Source: a bacterium
Lineage (GTDB): Bacteria; Myxococcota_A; Bradymonadia; UBA7976; UBA1532
Length of the DNA stretch: 64,000 nt
Direction of reading: 5' to 3'
Assembly: GCA_030427205.1 (NCBI GenBank)
Contig: JAUHXC010000018.1
Span: forward strand, 124,001-188,000
A program made the position numbers and the translations under genes. This document shows, in pieces, positions 8,700-18,500 of the stretch. Every line of letters starts with the position of its first letter. Positions within the stretch are counted from its first letter, which is position 1. The notes beneath the pieces were generated by a model. It saw only the letters and a program-made list of their open reading frames with translations. It made no database searches and was not told the DNA's origin.

Positions 8700-9170
8700 G
8701 TGCGACCGCTCCCCTGCCCCCTCTCTCCGGCGCGACCGGCGCCCGACCCCCGCCCGTCGACCGCGCGCCGGTTCGCGGCGCTCTTGCTCGGCGTGGGCCT
8801 GCTCGGCGTGGGCCTGCTCGGCGCCGGCCCGTTCGGCTGCATGCGCACCGGCCCGCTCGAGACGGCCGCCATCGACTGCGGCGCGGGGGCCCTGGTGATC
8901 ATCGACAGCAGCGCCCTGTGCGTCTATCGCCCGCCCGACATACCCGAGGCCTGCCCCGAGGCGCTGCCCAACATCTTCGACGTCGACGGCGTCATCATCT
9001 GCGCCCGGCAGGTGCGGCCGGCCGGCAGCTTGCTCGAGCGGGCCGCCGAGCGGGTGAGCGGCAGCGACGGCGGCCTCTTCATCGTCGACGCGGGGGCCGA
9101 TCCGGTCGACGGCGGGGCGGGCCGGCCGGCGATCGTCGATCAGGGGGGCGCAACCGGCTCCGATTTCTGA
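8700..9170 (+). CDS. Small lipoprotein of unknown function
   Basis: 156 aa from GTG 8700, which has GGAGG 8 nt upstream; longer upstream ORF starts lack this. The signal region contains a tandem LLGVG repeat (15-bp DNA repeat near 8788-8817) ending in a lipobox-like GPFGC. The mature part contains several Cys (CGAG, CVYR, CPEA, CARQ) that could form disulfides, and an Asp/Gly-rich C-terminus. No family is recognised. It is followed after 35 bp by the TerC-family gene. Confidence 0.6.
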   Translation: MRPLPCPLSPARPAPDPRPSTARRFAALLLGVGLLGVGLLGAGPFGCMRTGPLETAAIDCGAGALVIIDSSALCVYRPPDIPEACPEALPNIFDVDGVIICARQVRPAGSLLERAAERVSGSDGGLFIVDAGADPVDGGAGRPAIVDQGGATGSDF

Positions 9171-9205
9171 TATCCGGGACGCGCTGCCTCTCGCACGGAG
9201 TCCCC

Positions 9206-9952
9206 ATGATCGAGCTGCTGTCCGACCCGCAAGCCTGGGTCTCGCTCCTCGTGCTCGCCACGATGGAGATCATCCTCGGCATCGACAACATCGTGTTCAT
9301 CACGATCCTCTGCGGCCGGCTGCCGCCGGAGAAGCAGACCAGCGCCCGGCGGCTGGGCCTGCTCGTCGCCCTGGTCACCCGCGTCCTGCTGCTGCTGTCG
9401 ATCACGTGGGTGATGAAGCTGACCGACCCGCTGTTCGAGCTGTTCCGGCCGTGGAGCGGCAAGGATCTCATCCTCTTCGGCGGTGGGCTCTTCCTGCTCT
9501 ACAAAGCCACCGTCGAGATACACGAGAACGTCAACCACCCCGATAAACACGCCAACCCCGAGCAAGGTGAGCAGGCCAAGATGGGCACGGCGTCCTATGG
9601 CATGATCATCGCTCAGATCATGGTGCTCGACGTGGTGTTCTCCCTCGACTCGGTCATCACGGCGGTCGGCATGGCCGAGCACATCCCGGTGATGGTGGCG
9701 GCGGTGCTGATCGCCGTCGGGGTCATGATCGCCTTCGCCGGCCCCATCGGCGACTTCGTGCAGCAGAACGCGACGATCCGGGTCCTGGCGCTGTCGTTCC
9801 TGGTGCTCATCGGCGCGATGCTGCTGATGGAAGGCACCGGCCTGCATGTCTCGAAGGGCTATATCTATTCGGCCATGGGCTTCTCGCTCGTCGTCGAGAT
9901 GCTCAACATGCGCATGCGCAAGAAGCGCACGCTGCACCGCCTGCCCGAATAG
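9206..9952 (+). CDS. TerC-family integral membrane protein
   Basis: 248 aa; ATG 9206 follows GGAG. Seven to eight hydrophobic helices with the TerC-family signatures MEIILGIDNIVFI in TM1-2 and VLDVVFSLDSVITAVGMAEH in the second half. The two acidic motifs (GIDN and SLDS) are hallmarks of this family, which has been linked to metal (notably Mn) export and tellurium resistance. A charged loop (about 110-130) connects the halves and the C-terminus is Arg/Lys-rich. Full length for the family. Metal specificity cannot be read from sequence. Confidence 0.9.
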   Translation: MIELLSDPQAWVSLLVLATMEIILGIDNIVFITILCGRLPPEKQTSARRLGLLVALVTRVLLLLSITWVMKLTDPLFELFRPWSGKDLILFGGGLFLLYKATVEIHENVNHPDKHANPEQGEQAKMGTASYGMIIAQIMVLDVVFSLDSVITAVGMAEHIPVMVAAVLIAVGVMIAFAGPIGDFVQQNATIRVLALSFLVLIGAMLLMEGTGLHVSKGYIYSAMGFSLVVEMLNMRMRKKRTLHRLPE

Positions 9953-10101
9953 CGCGCCCCGCTCGACGGGCCCACCGACCGCGCGCACCGACAGTGCACA
10001 CCGGCAGTGCAGCGACATCACCCCTGGCAAGCGACATGCGAGGCGGGTAGATTGCTGCGACGCCCCGTGGGTGGGCGGCAACTCCGGTGAGGGGGAGAGA
10101 C

Positions 10102-11055
10102 ATGCACCCGGTTCTTCGTATCGGCACCGCCGCCCTGGTCACCGCCGGCCTGTGCGCGATCGCCAGCCCGGCCGACGCCAAGGACGGCCTCTCGGTGGGC
10201 TTCGGCTTCGGCTACAAGATCGACGCCAACCAGCTCGGCCAGACCATCTCGACCGATGGCCTCGACGCGGCCGCGCCCCGGCCGCTGGCGCTGCCCGGCT
10301 TCGACGATACATTCTCGCCGGGCACGACCGACCCGGCGCCCGAGTTCGCGCTGCTCGATCAGTCGGCCATCATCGCCGAGAACTCCCTGGTCGTGCTCGA
10401 AGACCTCGAGCAGATCTCCAACCTCGAGACCGGCGGCGCCATGGTCGCCTTCGACCTGCACATCCACGTGCGGTACGACTTCCTCGACGTGCTCTTCGCC
10501 CGGCTCGGCTTCAACTACAACTTCAAGGGCATCGGCGGCCGGACGAGTTGGACGAGCGAGTACGGCGACCACTTGCAGGAGTGGGACTACTCGGCGATCG
10601 GCATCCCGCTGCACATCGGGGTCAACGTGCCCATCGCCGAGGGCAAGTACAACGTGTATGCCGGCGTGGGCGTGGCCTGGGCCAGCGGCGGCTTCAACCT
10701 GCACATCGTGGCCCCCGAGGGCTTCTACTATGCGGCGGTCAATGACCCGCTCGGCTTCTCGCCCAACGAGAACAACCAGCTCGACGCGACGCCGCTCGGC
10801 GCGATCGACGAGCAGGCCTCCATCGAGGGCAGCGCCATCGGTCTGGGCTACCTCATCGGCGTCGACGGCGCCATCGCCGACAGCCTGCACATGTTCGTCG
10901 AAGCCGAGACCCAGTACGTCGCCAAGATGAGCGAAGCCGTGGCGTTCAGCGACGAGGACTCCGGCCGCCTCTTCGGCGCGTCGAAGCTGGCCTACCCCGC
11001 CATCCCGGGCGGTCAGGTGCTGCGGCTCGGCGTGAAGTACATGTTCGACATGTGA
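10102..11055 (+). CDS. Outer-membrane beta-barrel protein
   Basis: 317 aa from ATG 10102, preceded by GAGGGGGAGAG; a GTG at 10087 is an alternative. Signal peptide ends at SPADA. The mature protein shows alternating amphipathic strands (e.g. LSVGFGFGYKI, MVAFDLHIHVRYDFL, VLFARLGFNYNF, NVYAGVGVAWASG) and ends in VLRLGVKYMFDM, in line with a C-terminal barrel strand. About 10-12 strands are likely. Resembles generic OmpA/OmpW-type barrels; function not assignable. Flanked by a terminator-like hairpin at 11062-11084. Confidence 0.78.
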   Translation: MHPVLRIGTAALVTAGLCAIASPADAKDGLSVGFGFGYKIDANQLGQTISTDGLDAAAPRPLALPGFDDTFSPGTTDPAPEFALLDQSAIIAENSLVVLEDLEQISNLETGGAMVAFDLHIHVRYDFLDVLFARLGFNYNFKGIGGRTSWTSEYGDHLQEWDYSAIGIPLHIGVNVPIAEGKYNVYAGVGVAWASGGFNLHIVAPEGFYYAAVNDPLGFSPNENNQLDATPLGAIDEQASIEGSAIGLGYLIGVDGAIADSLHMFVEAETQYVAKMSEAVAFSDEDSGRLFGASKLAYPAIPGGQVLRLGVKYMFDM

Positions 11056-11061
11056 CGCCCG

Positions 11062-11084
11062 GCGGGCCCGCAGACGGGGCCCGC
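11062..11084 (+). terminator. Terminator-like hairpin after the barrel gene
   Basis: GCGGGCCC (11062-11069) and GGGCCCGC (11077-11084) form a perfect 8-bp stem with a 7-nt loop, 7 nt after the stop codon. No T-tract follows. Confidence 0.5.
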
Positions 11085-11176
11085 GACAGAGCCCACCGCA
11101 GCGCCCGCGCGACGCTCACCCGCCCCGAACCGCGGCACTTGCAGCGGCCACCGACCTTCTGGTTTGTTGTGCCGCT

Positions 11177-13249
11177 ATGCGCCTGCCGACCCCCCGCACT
11201 CTGATCGCCGCGCTCGGGCTGCTGCTGGTCTTCGTCAGTATCGCCGAGGCCAAGAAGCGCTATGCGCGACGCACGGGGCAGGAGTGCGGGCACTGCCATC
11301 GCAACCCCCAAGGCGGCGGGCCGCGCAACCTGGTCGGGCTCTACTATCAGGCCAACCGCGAGCTGCCCCCCGAGGGGCTCGGTCCCGACGCGCTGCAGAC
11401 GGCGGTCGATCGCTACCTCGAAGAGGTCGCCCGGGCGGTGCCCGACGTCATCTGGCGCTACACCCCGCTCGCCGAGCAGCCCGAGGCCCCGCCGCCCGCG
11501 TATACCGCGGCCGACGATCTCACCGTGCTGCGGCGCCTCGCCCTCGACCTGCGCACGTCGTTGCCCAGCCTGCGCGACATCCGCGAGGTCGAAGCGGGCG
11601 GTGATCTTGAGGCGGTGATCGAGCGCTACCTGGCCAGCCAGGACTTCGACTACACCTTCCGGCTCTACCACCGCGACCTCGTGCGACCGCGCAGCGGCAT
11701 CTTCAACAAGACGCCGGGGCTGACGAAGCTGCTGCGGGCGAGAAAGGGCGAGGCGGCGCCGTGGCGATCGAGCGCGCTGCGCGGCGAGGTCGCCGTCGGC
11801 GACTGCGCGCCGGAGAACGTCGTCGAGGTGAGCCCCTATTGGAAGCGCAGCGAGACGGTGCCGGTCTGTCGCCGCACCGCCGACGCGCGCGTCGAGGTGG
11901 ACGGGATCCGCTGCGATACCGAAGAAGGGCAGGCCACCGGCCGCTGTGGCTGTGGCCCGCATCTGGTCTTCTGCTGGCGGGACGGTGACTACGGGCGGGT
12001 CAAGCGCTCGATGGTCGAAGAAGGCGCCCGGATCGCGATGCGGGTGGTGCACGAAGGTCGGCCGTACGGCGAGATCCTGACCGCCGACTGGACGATGCAC
12101 AACGGCCGGGTCGAGCACTACTACGCGCGCCTCGACGGCACGCTGGGCCAGCTCACCGACGCCGACGTCTATCGCCCGTGGCGCCCCGTCGAGCGCGGCC
12201 CGGACCACGCCGGCGTGCTGACGACCCACATGTATCTCAATCACTTCTACAACGGCCGGCGGTGGGCGCAGCGCACGTTCGAGTCGTTCATGTGCCACCT
12301 GACCACGCCCGATTACGACCTGCTCGACGACCATGCCGAGACCTCGCTGGTCTCCTACCGCCGCCACCCGGAGGCCGACGCCGACGTCAACGTCAACGCC
12401 GGGCGCGCCTGCGCGGCGTGCCATGTGCAGCTCGATGGCCTCAGCCGGGTGAAGGATCGCTGGGACAACTTCGGCCAGTACTACCCCGGCGTCGAGGGGC
12501 GGGCCGTACCGCAGACCGTGCGCTTCATGGGGCGGCAGGTCGACGGCGTCCGCGGCTTCGGCGAGGCGCTCGCCGGCTCCGAGGTCTTCGCCGACTGCGT
12601 CGCCAACCAGCTGTGGACCCACTTCCTCGGGCGGCGCTTCACCCCGGCCGAGCTGGGCGAGCGCAAGCGGTTGGTGCGCCTGTTCGACGCGTCGGGGCAG
12701 GACTTCAAGGCGATGATCCGGGCGATCGTGACCAGCGACGCCTACCGGGCGCAGGCGTCGGTCAAGCTCATGCAGCGCGAGCAGTATCGCCGCTCGCTGG
12801 GCCGGGTGACCGGGGTCAAGTGGCAGGTCGGCGACGACGACAAATCGGGCTTCGACGTCTTCTACGAGCTGGTCGGCGGCATGGACTACCGCCGCATCGA
12901 GGAGCGCGACCGCAGCCCCGGCCGCGGGCACTCGCTGGTGCAGTTCAAGGGCGCGATCGAGAGCTGCGCCGAGGCCATCGACCGCGCCCGCACCCGCCCG
13001 CCGAGAGAGCGCAGCTTCCTGCAGATGGTCGAAGACGTCGAGGCGCTGCCCGATACGCGCACGCTCGATCGGGTCATCGAGGCCTGGTATCGCCGGATCC
13101 TGGTGCGCCCGGTGGCGTCGCTGACCGAGCCCGACCGCGCGCGCTTCCGCAGCCTGTTTCACGACGTCGCCGAGGCCCACGGGGCCGGCGAGGGCTACAC
13201 CGCGGTGTGCGCCGCCATCTTCGGCTCGGCCGACTTCGCCGTGTATTGA
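11177..13249 (+). CDS. Diheme DUF1588/DUF1585-like exported protein
   Basis: 690 aa. Signal peptide (AALGLLLVFVSIAEA) followed by CGHCH at 37-41; a second heme motif CAACH lies near residue 411. The region after it (CHVQLDGLSRVKDRWDNFGQ, then VRGFGEALAGSEVFADCVAN, then LWTHFLGRRFTPAE) is the layout of DUF1588 (PSCyt3)/DUF1585 proteins, common in Planctomycetes and Myxococcota. Their genes usually sit beside DUF1552 or DUF1501 genes, as here. The family's role is not established; a periplasmic redox or degradative role is suspected. It is the first gene of a three-gene operon with 13311 and 14617. Confidence 0.75.
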   Translation: MRLPTPRTLIAALGLLLVFVSIAEAKKRYARRTGQECGHCHRNPQGGGPRNLVGLYYQANRELPPEGLGPDALQTAVDRYLEEVARAVPDVIWRYTPLAEQPEAPPPAYTAADDLTVLRRLALDLRTSLPSLRDIREVEAGGDLEAVIERYLASQDFDYTFRLYHRDLVRPRSGIFNKTPGLTKLLRARKGEAAPWRSSALRGEVAVGDCAPENVVEVSPYWKRSETVPVCRRTADARVEVDGIRCDTEEGQATGRCGCGPHLVFCWRDGDYGRVKRSMVEEGARIAMRVVHEGRPYGEILTADWTMHNGRVEHYYARLDGTLGQLTDADVYRPWRPVERGPDHAGVLTTHMYLNHFYNGRRWAQRTFESFMCHLTTPDYDLLDDHAETSLVSYRRHPEADADVNVNAGRACAACHVQLDGLSRVKDRWDNFGQYYPGVEGRAVPQTVRFMGRQVDGVRGFGEALAGSEVFADCVANQLWTHFLGRRFTPAELGERKRLVRLFDASGQDFKAMIRAIVTSDAYRAQASVKLMQREQYRRSLGRVTGVKWQVGDDDKSGFDVFYELVGGMDYRRIEERDRSPGRGHSLVQFKGAIESCAEAIDRARTRPPRERSFLQMVEDVEALPDTRTLDRVIEAWYRRILVRPVASLTEPDRARFRSLFHDVAEAHGAGEGYTAVCAAIFGSADFAVY

Positions 13250-13310
13250 TGAGAGTGGTGATGCCGACGTTCGTCTCCGCCGCGCGCCACGCCGAACCGG
13301 GAGGTCGACG

Positions 13311-14609
13311 ATGAGCCGAATCGACCGCCGCGAGGCGCTCACCCGCCTCGCCCTGGGCGGCAGCGCGCTGATCCTGCCCGGGCTGGCCTGCGTACCCGAG
13401 ACCCCCGAGGTCGCCCGCCCGCGCAGCAGCCGCTGGTTCGTCTTCTACTACCTCATGGGCGGCTGGGATCTGACCCTGCTCACCGAGCCCACGGTCGCCG
13501 GCCCCAACGCGCACGTGCAGTACACGCCCGACGAGATCTTCGAGCAGGGCGGCCACCGCTTCGGCCCGGCCATGGCGCCGCTGCGGCCGTATATGGACCG
13601 CATGGCCATCGTCCGCGGCATCAAGTGCGAGGCCCTCAACCACCCCCAGGCCCGGTTTCAGATGGTCTCGGGGCACTTTCGCAAGCCCTTCGCGCCGGTC
13701 TCGACGAGCGTACAGAGCCACATCGCCAAGGCCTACGGCGCGGGCTATCCCCTGCCCAACCTGTCGACGAGCCTCATGCGGCCGGCGGTCTTCCTCGGCG
13801 ATCTCGAGCACCATTACGATCCGCTGCGCATCGCCTCGGTCGAGCAGCTGCAGGCGCTGACCTCGGTGAAGGGCAAGCCGGCGGCGTATGCCGACCGGGT
13901 GATGCAGACCATCGCCGAGCGGGACGCCGAGTTCGCCCGGACCCACGGCGCACCGCTCGCCCGCGAGTTTCGGCAGTACGCCGATCTGGCCCGGGCCATC
14001 TCGCGCAGCGACTTCGCCCAGCGCATGGCCGAGGAGCGCGCGCCGCGGTTCGACGAGACCCCGCGGGTGAGGCATGGCAACCGCTTCGGGCAGATGGCGC
14101 ACCTGGCCGTCGAGGTGGTGCGGCGCGATCTGGCCCCGGTGATCACCGTCGGCTCGGGCGAGTTCGACGTGCACAACCGCAATATGTACCGCGGCCACAA
14201 GGGCGCCGTCGTGCGGGCGATGGAGACCGTGGCCGCCATCTGCGAGGGGCTCGCCGACAGTCCGGCGCCCGGCGGGGGCAACCTGCTCGACCACACCACG
14301 GTGGTCGTCACCAGCGAGTTCAGCCGCGAGCCGTGGATCAACGAGCTGGGCGGCAAGCACCACTGGCCGGCCAACTCGCTGCTGCTGATCGGCAACGGGG
14401 TCAACCACCGCAACGCAGGGCCGCGGGTCTTCGGCGAGTGCGACGACCGGCAGTTCCCCCAGCCGATCGATCCGGCCACCGGGCGCCGTGAGGGCCGCGG
14501 CGCCGACGAGCTGCTGGTGCCGCACGCCCTCGCCACCGTGCTCGCCGTCGCCGGCCTGGACCCGCGGGCCCACCTCGACGTCGACCCCATCGTCGACCTG
14601 ATCGGCTGA
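13311..14609 (+). CDS. Tat-exported DUF1501-family protein
   Basis: 432 aa; ATG 13311 follows GGGAGG. The N-terminus has a twin-arginine motif (DRREAL) and a hydrophobic stretch ending in a lipobox-like GLAC, so it is probably a Tat-exported lipoprotein. YLMGGWD is the G-G-W-D motif typical of DUF1501, a family in the alkaline-phosphatase/sulfatase superfamily; many conserved His/Asn follow (e.g. EFDVHNRN, VVVTSEFSREP, GGKHHWP). The gene pair with a DUF1588/1585-type cytochrome protein is the standard neighbourhood, suggesting a joint but undefined periplasmic function. The following gene starts 7 bp after the stop. Confidence 0.82.
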   Translation: MSRIDRREALTRLALGGSALILPGLACVPETPEVARPRSSRWFVFYYLMGGWDLTLLTEPTVAGPNAHVQYTPDEIFEQGGHRFGPAMAPLRPYMDRMAIVRGIKCEALNHPQARFQMVSGHFRKPFAPVSTSVQSHIAKAYGAGYPLPNLSTSLMRPAVFLGDLEHHYDPLRIASVEQLQALTSVKGKPAAYADRVMQTIAERDAEFARTHGAPLAREFRQYADLARAISRSDFAQRMAEERAPRFDETPRVRHGNRFGQMAHLAVEVVRRDLAPVITVGSGEFDVHNRNMYRGHKGAVVRAMETVAAICEGLADSPAPGGGNLLDHTTVVVTSEFSREPWINELGGKHHWPANSLLLIGNGVNHRNAGPRVFGECDDRQFPQPIDPATGRREGRGADELLVPHALATVLAVAGLDPRAHLDVDPIVDLIG

Positions 14610-14616
14610 GGCGCTG

Positions 14617-15435
14617 ATGGACACGCTCTGGATCCTCATCGGCCGGTTCCACCCGGTGCTGGTGCACTTCCCCATCGCGCTGCTCACCGTCGGCGCCGGC
14701 CTGCGGGCCTGGGCCACCGTCCGACCGGGCGACGCCGCCGAGCGCCATCGGGCCGCCGGCTCGACGCTGATGCTGCTCGGCCTCGCCGGGGCGGTGGTGG
14801 CCTGCGTCGCCGGGTTCGCCTACGCCGACGACGGCCAGTTCCGCGGCGAAGCCCTCGCCGCCGTCCTGCGCCACCGCAACGCGGCGCTGATCGCGACCGG
14901 CGCCGGCCTGCTGGCGGTGCTCGTCGATCGGCTGAAGCTGGGCCCCGCGCCGGCGGCGACCGCGCTGGCCCTGGTCGCCGCCGGGGTCACGGGCTACGCC
15001 GGGCACCTGGGCGGGGTCAGCGTCTACGGGCCCGATCACTACACCGTCGGCCCGCGCGACACCGCGCCCGTGGCCGGCGGCGACGGGCAGCCCGCCGAGG
15101 TGGCCCCGGTCGTGACCGTCGCCCCCGGCCAGCGCATCGACTTCATGCGCGACGTGCAGCCCATCCTCGATACCCGCTGCTATCGCTGCCACGACGGCCG
15201 CAAACGCAAGGGCGGCCTGCGGCTGGACAAGAAGAAGTACTTCCTCGAAGGCGGCGACGGCGGCCCGGCGGTCGTCGCCGGCAAGCCCATGGCCAGCAAG
15301 CTCTTCCAGATGGTCAACCTGCCCATCGATCACGAGGACTACATGCCGGCCAAGGGCGATCCCATCCCCCAGCCCGAGATCGACGTGCTCGGCCGCTGGA
15401 TCGAGCAGGGCGCGGTCTGGCCCGACGACGCGTAG
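14617..15435 (+). CDS. DUF2231 membrane protein fused to a monoheme cytochrome c domain
   Basis: 272 aa, 7 bp after the DUF1501 gene. The N-terminus begins FHPVLVHFPIALL, the DUF2231 signature, and has four predicted transmembrane helices to about residue 140. A linker leads to a C-terminal PSCyt1-like domain with one heme motif, CYRCH (188-192), then GRKRKGGLRLD and EDYMPAKGDP, where the Met is a possible axial heme ligand. The fusion would anchor a cytochrome at the outer face of the inner membrane and could pass electrons to or from the diheme protein at 11177. The reaction is unknown. Confidence 0.82.
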   Translation: MDTLWILIGRFHPVLVHFPIALLTVGAGLRAWATVRPGDAAERHRAAGSTLMLLGLAGAVVACVAGFAYADDGQFRGEALAAVLRHRNAALIATGAGLLAVLVDRLKLGPAPAATALALVAAGVTGYAGHLGGVSVYGPDHYTVGPRDTAPVAGGDGQPAEVAPVVTVAPGQRIDFMRDVQPILDTRCYRCHDGRKRKGGLRLDKKKYFLEGGDGGPAVVAGKPMASKLFQMVNLPIDHEDYMPAKGDPIPQPEIDVLGRWIEQGAVWPDDA

Positions 15436-15476
15436 ACCCGGTCCCTCGCCGCCGCAGGCCGCCGCAGGGGCGCAAG

Positions 15477-15505
15477 TTGTCCCGTTGCAGTGCATGGTCC
15501 AGAAT
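15477..15505 (+). promoter_or_regulatory. Probable sigma-70-type promoter of the patatin gene
   Basis: TTGTCC (15477-15482), a 17-bp spacer and CAGAAT (15500-15505), each 4 of 6 to consensus, ending 19 nt before the start codon. It lies after the stop of the preceding operon, so the patatin gene probably has its own transcription. Confidence 0.45.
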
Positions 15506-15524
15506 CGCCCTGCAGGGGGTCCCC

Positions 15525-18500
15525 ATGAATCGTGCTCGACCGACCATCACGCTCGCCACGGCCGGGCTGTCGCTGTGCCTGCTGGCATCACTGATGGCAT
15601 GGCCCGCTGCCGCCGATCCGGGCCCCTCCGCCGAGACCCCGGCGATACCGGCCACAGAGGCCCCGCCCGCGCCGCCGGTCATGGTCGGCCCCGAAGGCCC
15701 GCCGATGCCCGTCTCGCTGTCGATCAGCGGCGGGGTCTCGCTGGGCGCCTACGAGGCCGGCGTCACCTGGGGCGCGGTGCGCTACCTGCGCGCCTGGGGC
15801 GACGACCGCTCGATGCGCCCCGATCCCGGCGACGGCCCGGTCTCGCTGGTGGGCATCACCGGGGCCTCGGCCGGCGCGATCAACACCCTCGTCACCGCCC
15901 TGTCGTGGTGCAGCAAGCCCCAAGGCCTCGGCCGCCCCGGCGGCAACCTGCTGCGCGATCTGTGGCTCGGCGTCGGCTTCGACGGCTTGCTGCCGCCCGA
16001 CGGCGAAGGCTTCCTGCCGCTGGACGGCGCGATGACCCGCGCCGCCTTCGTCCCGGGCATGCAAGAGCTGCAAGCGGCCATCGATCGGACCGACTTCCGG
16101 CCCCACTGCCGGGTGCCGATCGCGTTCACCGTCACCCGCGGCGTGCCCTGGGAGCTGAAGCTCGCCGGCCTCGTCGTGGCCAACCAGCGCTTCGCGGTGC
16201 CGCTCGAGCTGGTGATCGACGCCGAGGGCCGGGCGTGGTTCCGCAACCACGTCGAGGTGCTGCGCAACGAGGCGATGCTCGGGCAGTACCTCTTCCTCGC
16301 CGAGCGCACCGGCGCCGAGGAGCGCACGGCCCGCGGCCGCACCGGCGGTACGCCGCCCGATCGGGTCGTGCCCGCCGACATGGTCATCCAGGCCATGCTG
16401 GCGTCGAGCGCGTTCCCCCTCGCCTTCTCACCGGTGCCGCTCGTCACCTGCCTGCCCGTCGATCGCTGCCCCGACGAGCACCCGCCGGCCCCGAGCAGCG
16501 GCTTCGGCTGGCTCGGCTGCGGCGAGCGCGAGAGCTGCGACGACTTCTCGGCGCTCACCTGCGACGGCCTCTCCGATCCGGGCCAGCCGCAGGCCCCGTG
16601 CACCTCGCGCTTCGTCGACGGCGGCTTCTTCGACAACGTGCCGCTCGGCGTCGCCATGGCCCAGGCCGAGCTGCAGACCCCCGACCTGCCCCAGCGGCGC
16701 CCGGTGGACTACCTCTACTTCGACCCCGACGTGCGCCGGCTGAGCGAAGCCAGCGACCAGTTCGACGACCTCGGCGACCGCGGCTTCGCGCGCATCGGCT
16801 CGATCCTGGGCGACGTGGCCACCACCGCCCGCTCGTACGAGCTCTCGACCGTGCTGCGCTTCGCCCGCTTCAACCGCGCGCTCGGCTGGTACAGCCGCCG
16901 CTTCGGCGATCTGCTCGAGCGCAGCGTCGAGGTGACCGTCGAAGCCGGCCGCGAGCCGACCGGCGACGCACGCAGCCAACTCGGCGCCCCGCTCGCCGCG
17001 TGCCTCGACGCCCTCGCCGCCGACGGCGAGACCTGCCTGCCGCTGCCGCCGGCGTGCATGGCGCTCGCCGCGACCGAGCCGACGCCGCAGCCGCCGACCG
17101 GCGACGCCGCCGCCTGCCTGCCCCGGGCGTCGGCGACGCTCATCACCGGGCTGCGCCGCCTCGGCCGCCGCCTCGACTGCAACGCCCGCGGCGAGGCCCA
17201 CGCGCCGAGCTTCATGCGCGATCTGCCGGGCATCCAGCACCACGTCAACCGCTGGTTCGGCGGGCTGGTGCTGTGCCGCGAGCGGGCCGGGGTCACCTCG
17301 ATGCTGCACGCCCGCCTCGTGCGCGATCTGGCCGAAGCGCGAGAGACGACCACCCAGATGCGCCGCTCGGTCGCGCCGGCCCGCACGCTGTCCCTGCCGC
17401 GGCGCTTCGCCGAGCTGGCGGCGGGCCAGGTGCGCAACTTCGGCGCCTTCTTCGACGGGCCCCTGCGGCGGCACGACTACGCCGTGGGCCTCTACGACGC
17501 CGTGCGCGGCATCGCCGGCTGGCACTGCAATACCCGGGCGGCCATCGAGGGCAAGCGCCACGACCTGCGCAGCTTCTGGGCCTGCGTCGAAGCGGGCACC
17601 GCCGGCGTGCGGGCGGCGATCGGCGTCGACGAGGTGCCGGCGCTCGCCGCCATCGCCGACGGGCTGAGCGCGCTCGAGCGGGCGGCGATGGCCCTCGAAC
17701 TCGGCGATCCGATGCCCGCCGCCGACCCCTGGGCCCGCTGCCCGGATGATGACGACGGCCCCTGCGCGGTGCAGCGCGCGCTCATCCGCTGCGCGCCGGG
17801 CGACGGCCGGGTGCGGGTGCGGCTGTCGGGCGGCGAGGTCTGCCTGGGCCAGCCCGATATGGACGACTTCGTCGCCGCGCTGCGCGCCGAAGGCTACCGG
17901 CCCGAGTCGACCTATATGACCCGCCTGCTCGAAGACCCCCGCTGGTGGACGGCCATGGCCGAGCGGCTGCTGGCCCGCCTCGCCGCCATCGAAGAGTCCG
18001 AGGCCGACCGCGCCGGCGCCCGAGCGTCGAGCGATGTGGCCCGCGCCGACGTGCACCGCGAAGCCGAGGCCAACGCCCGCGGCAACCGGGTCGGCTTCCT
18101 CGCCGGCGGCAGCGTGCTGCGCGCGGCCTATCCCGACGCCCCCGGCTTCGATCCCGACCCGTCGACCATCCCCGATGACGCCGGCTTCCACATCACCCGG
18201 CTGCTGCCCTATCGGGTCGGCTTCGGCCTGATGCACGGCGGGGTCACCGTCGGCTGGGAGCCGCACATCGGCGCCCGGGCGCTGCACCTGCGCCTGGGCA
18301 TCGAGCCGCTCGCCTGGGAGGGCCGGGAGCACGGCATGGCTGCCCAGTTCTCGCCGCTGCTCGCCCTGCGCCCGTGGTCGTCGGTCGCCTGGGGCGCGCT
18401 CGGCCTCGGCGCGCGGCTGCACCGCCCGTGGAGCAGCGACGAGGCGTGGGGTCTGGGCGGCGTGGTCGCGCTGGATCTCATCGCCGACCGCCTGCGCATC

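Noticed and set aside
10946-13342. A long open frame antisense to the diheme DUF1588-like gene
   Set aside because: The plus strand has heme motifs, a signal peptide and a known architecture; the antisense protein has none.
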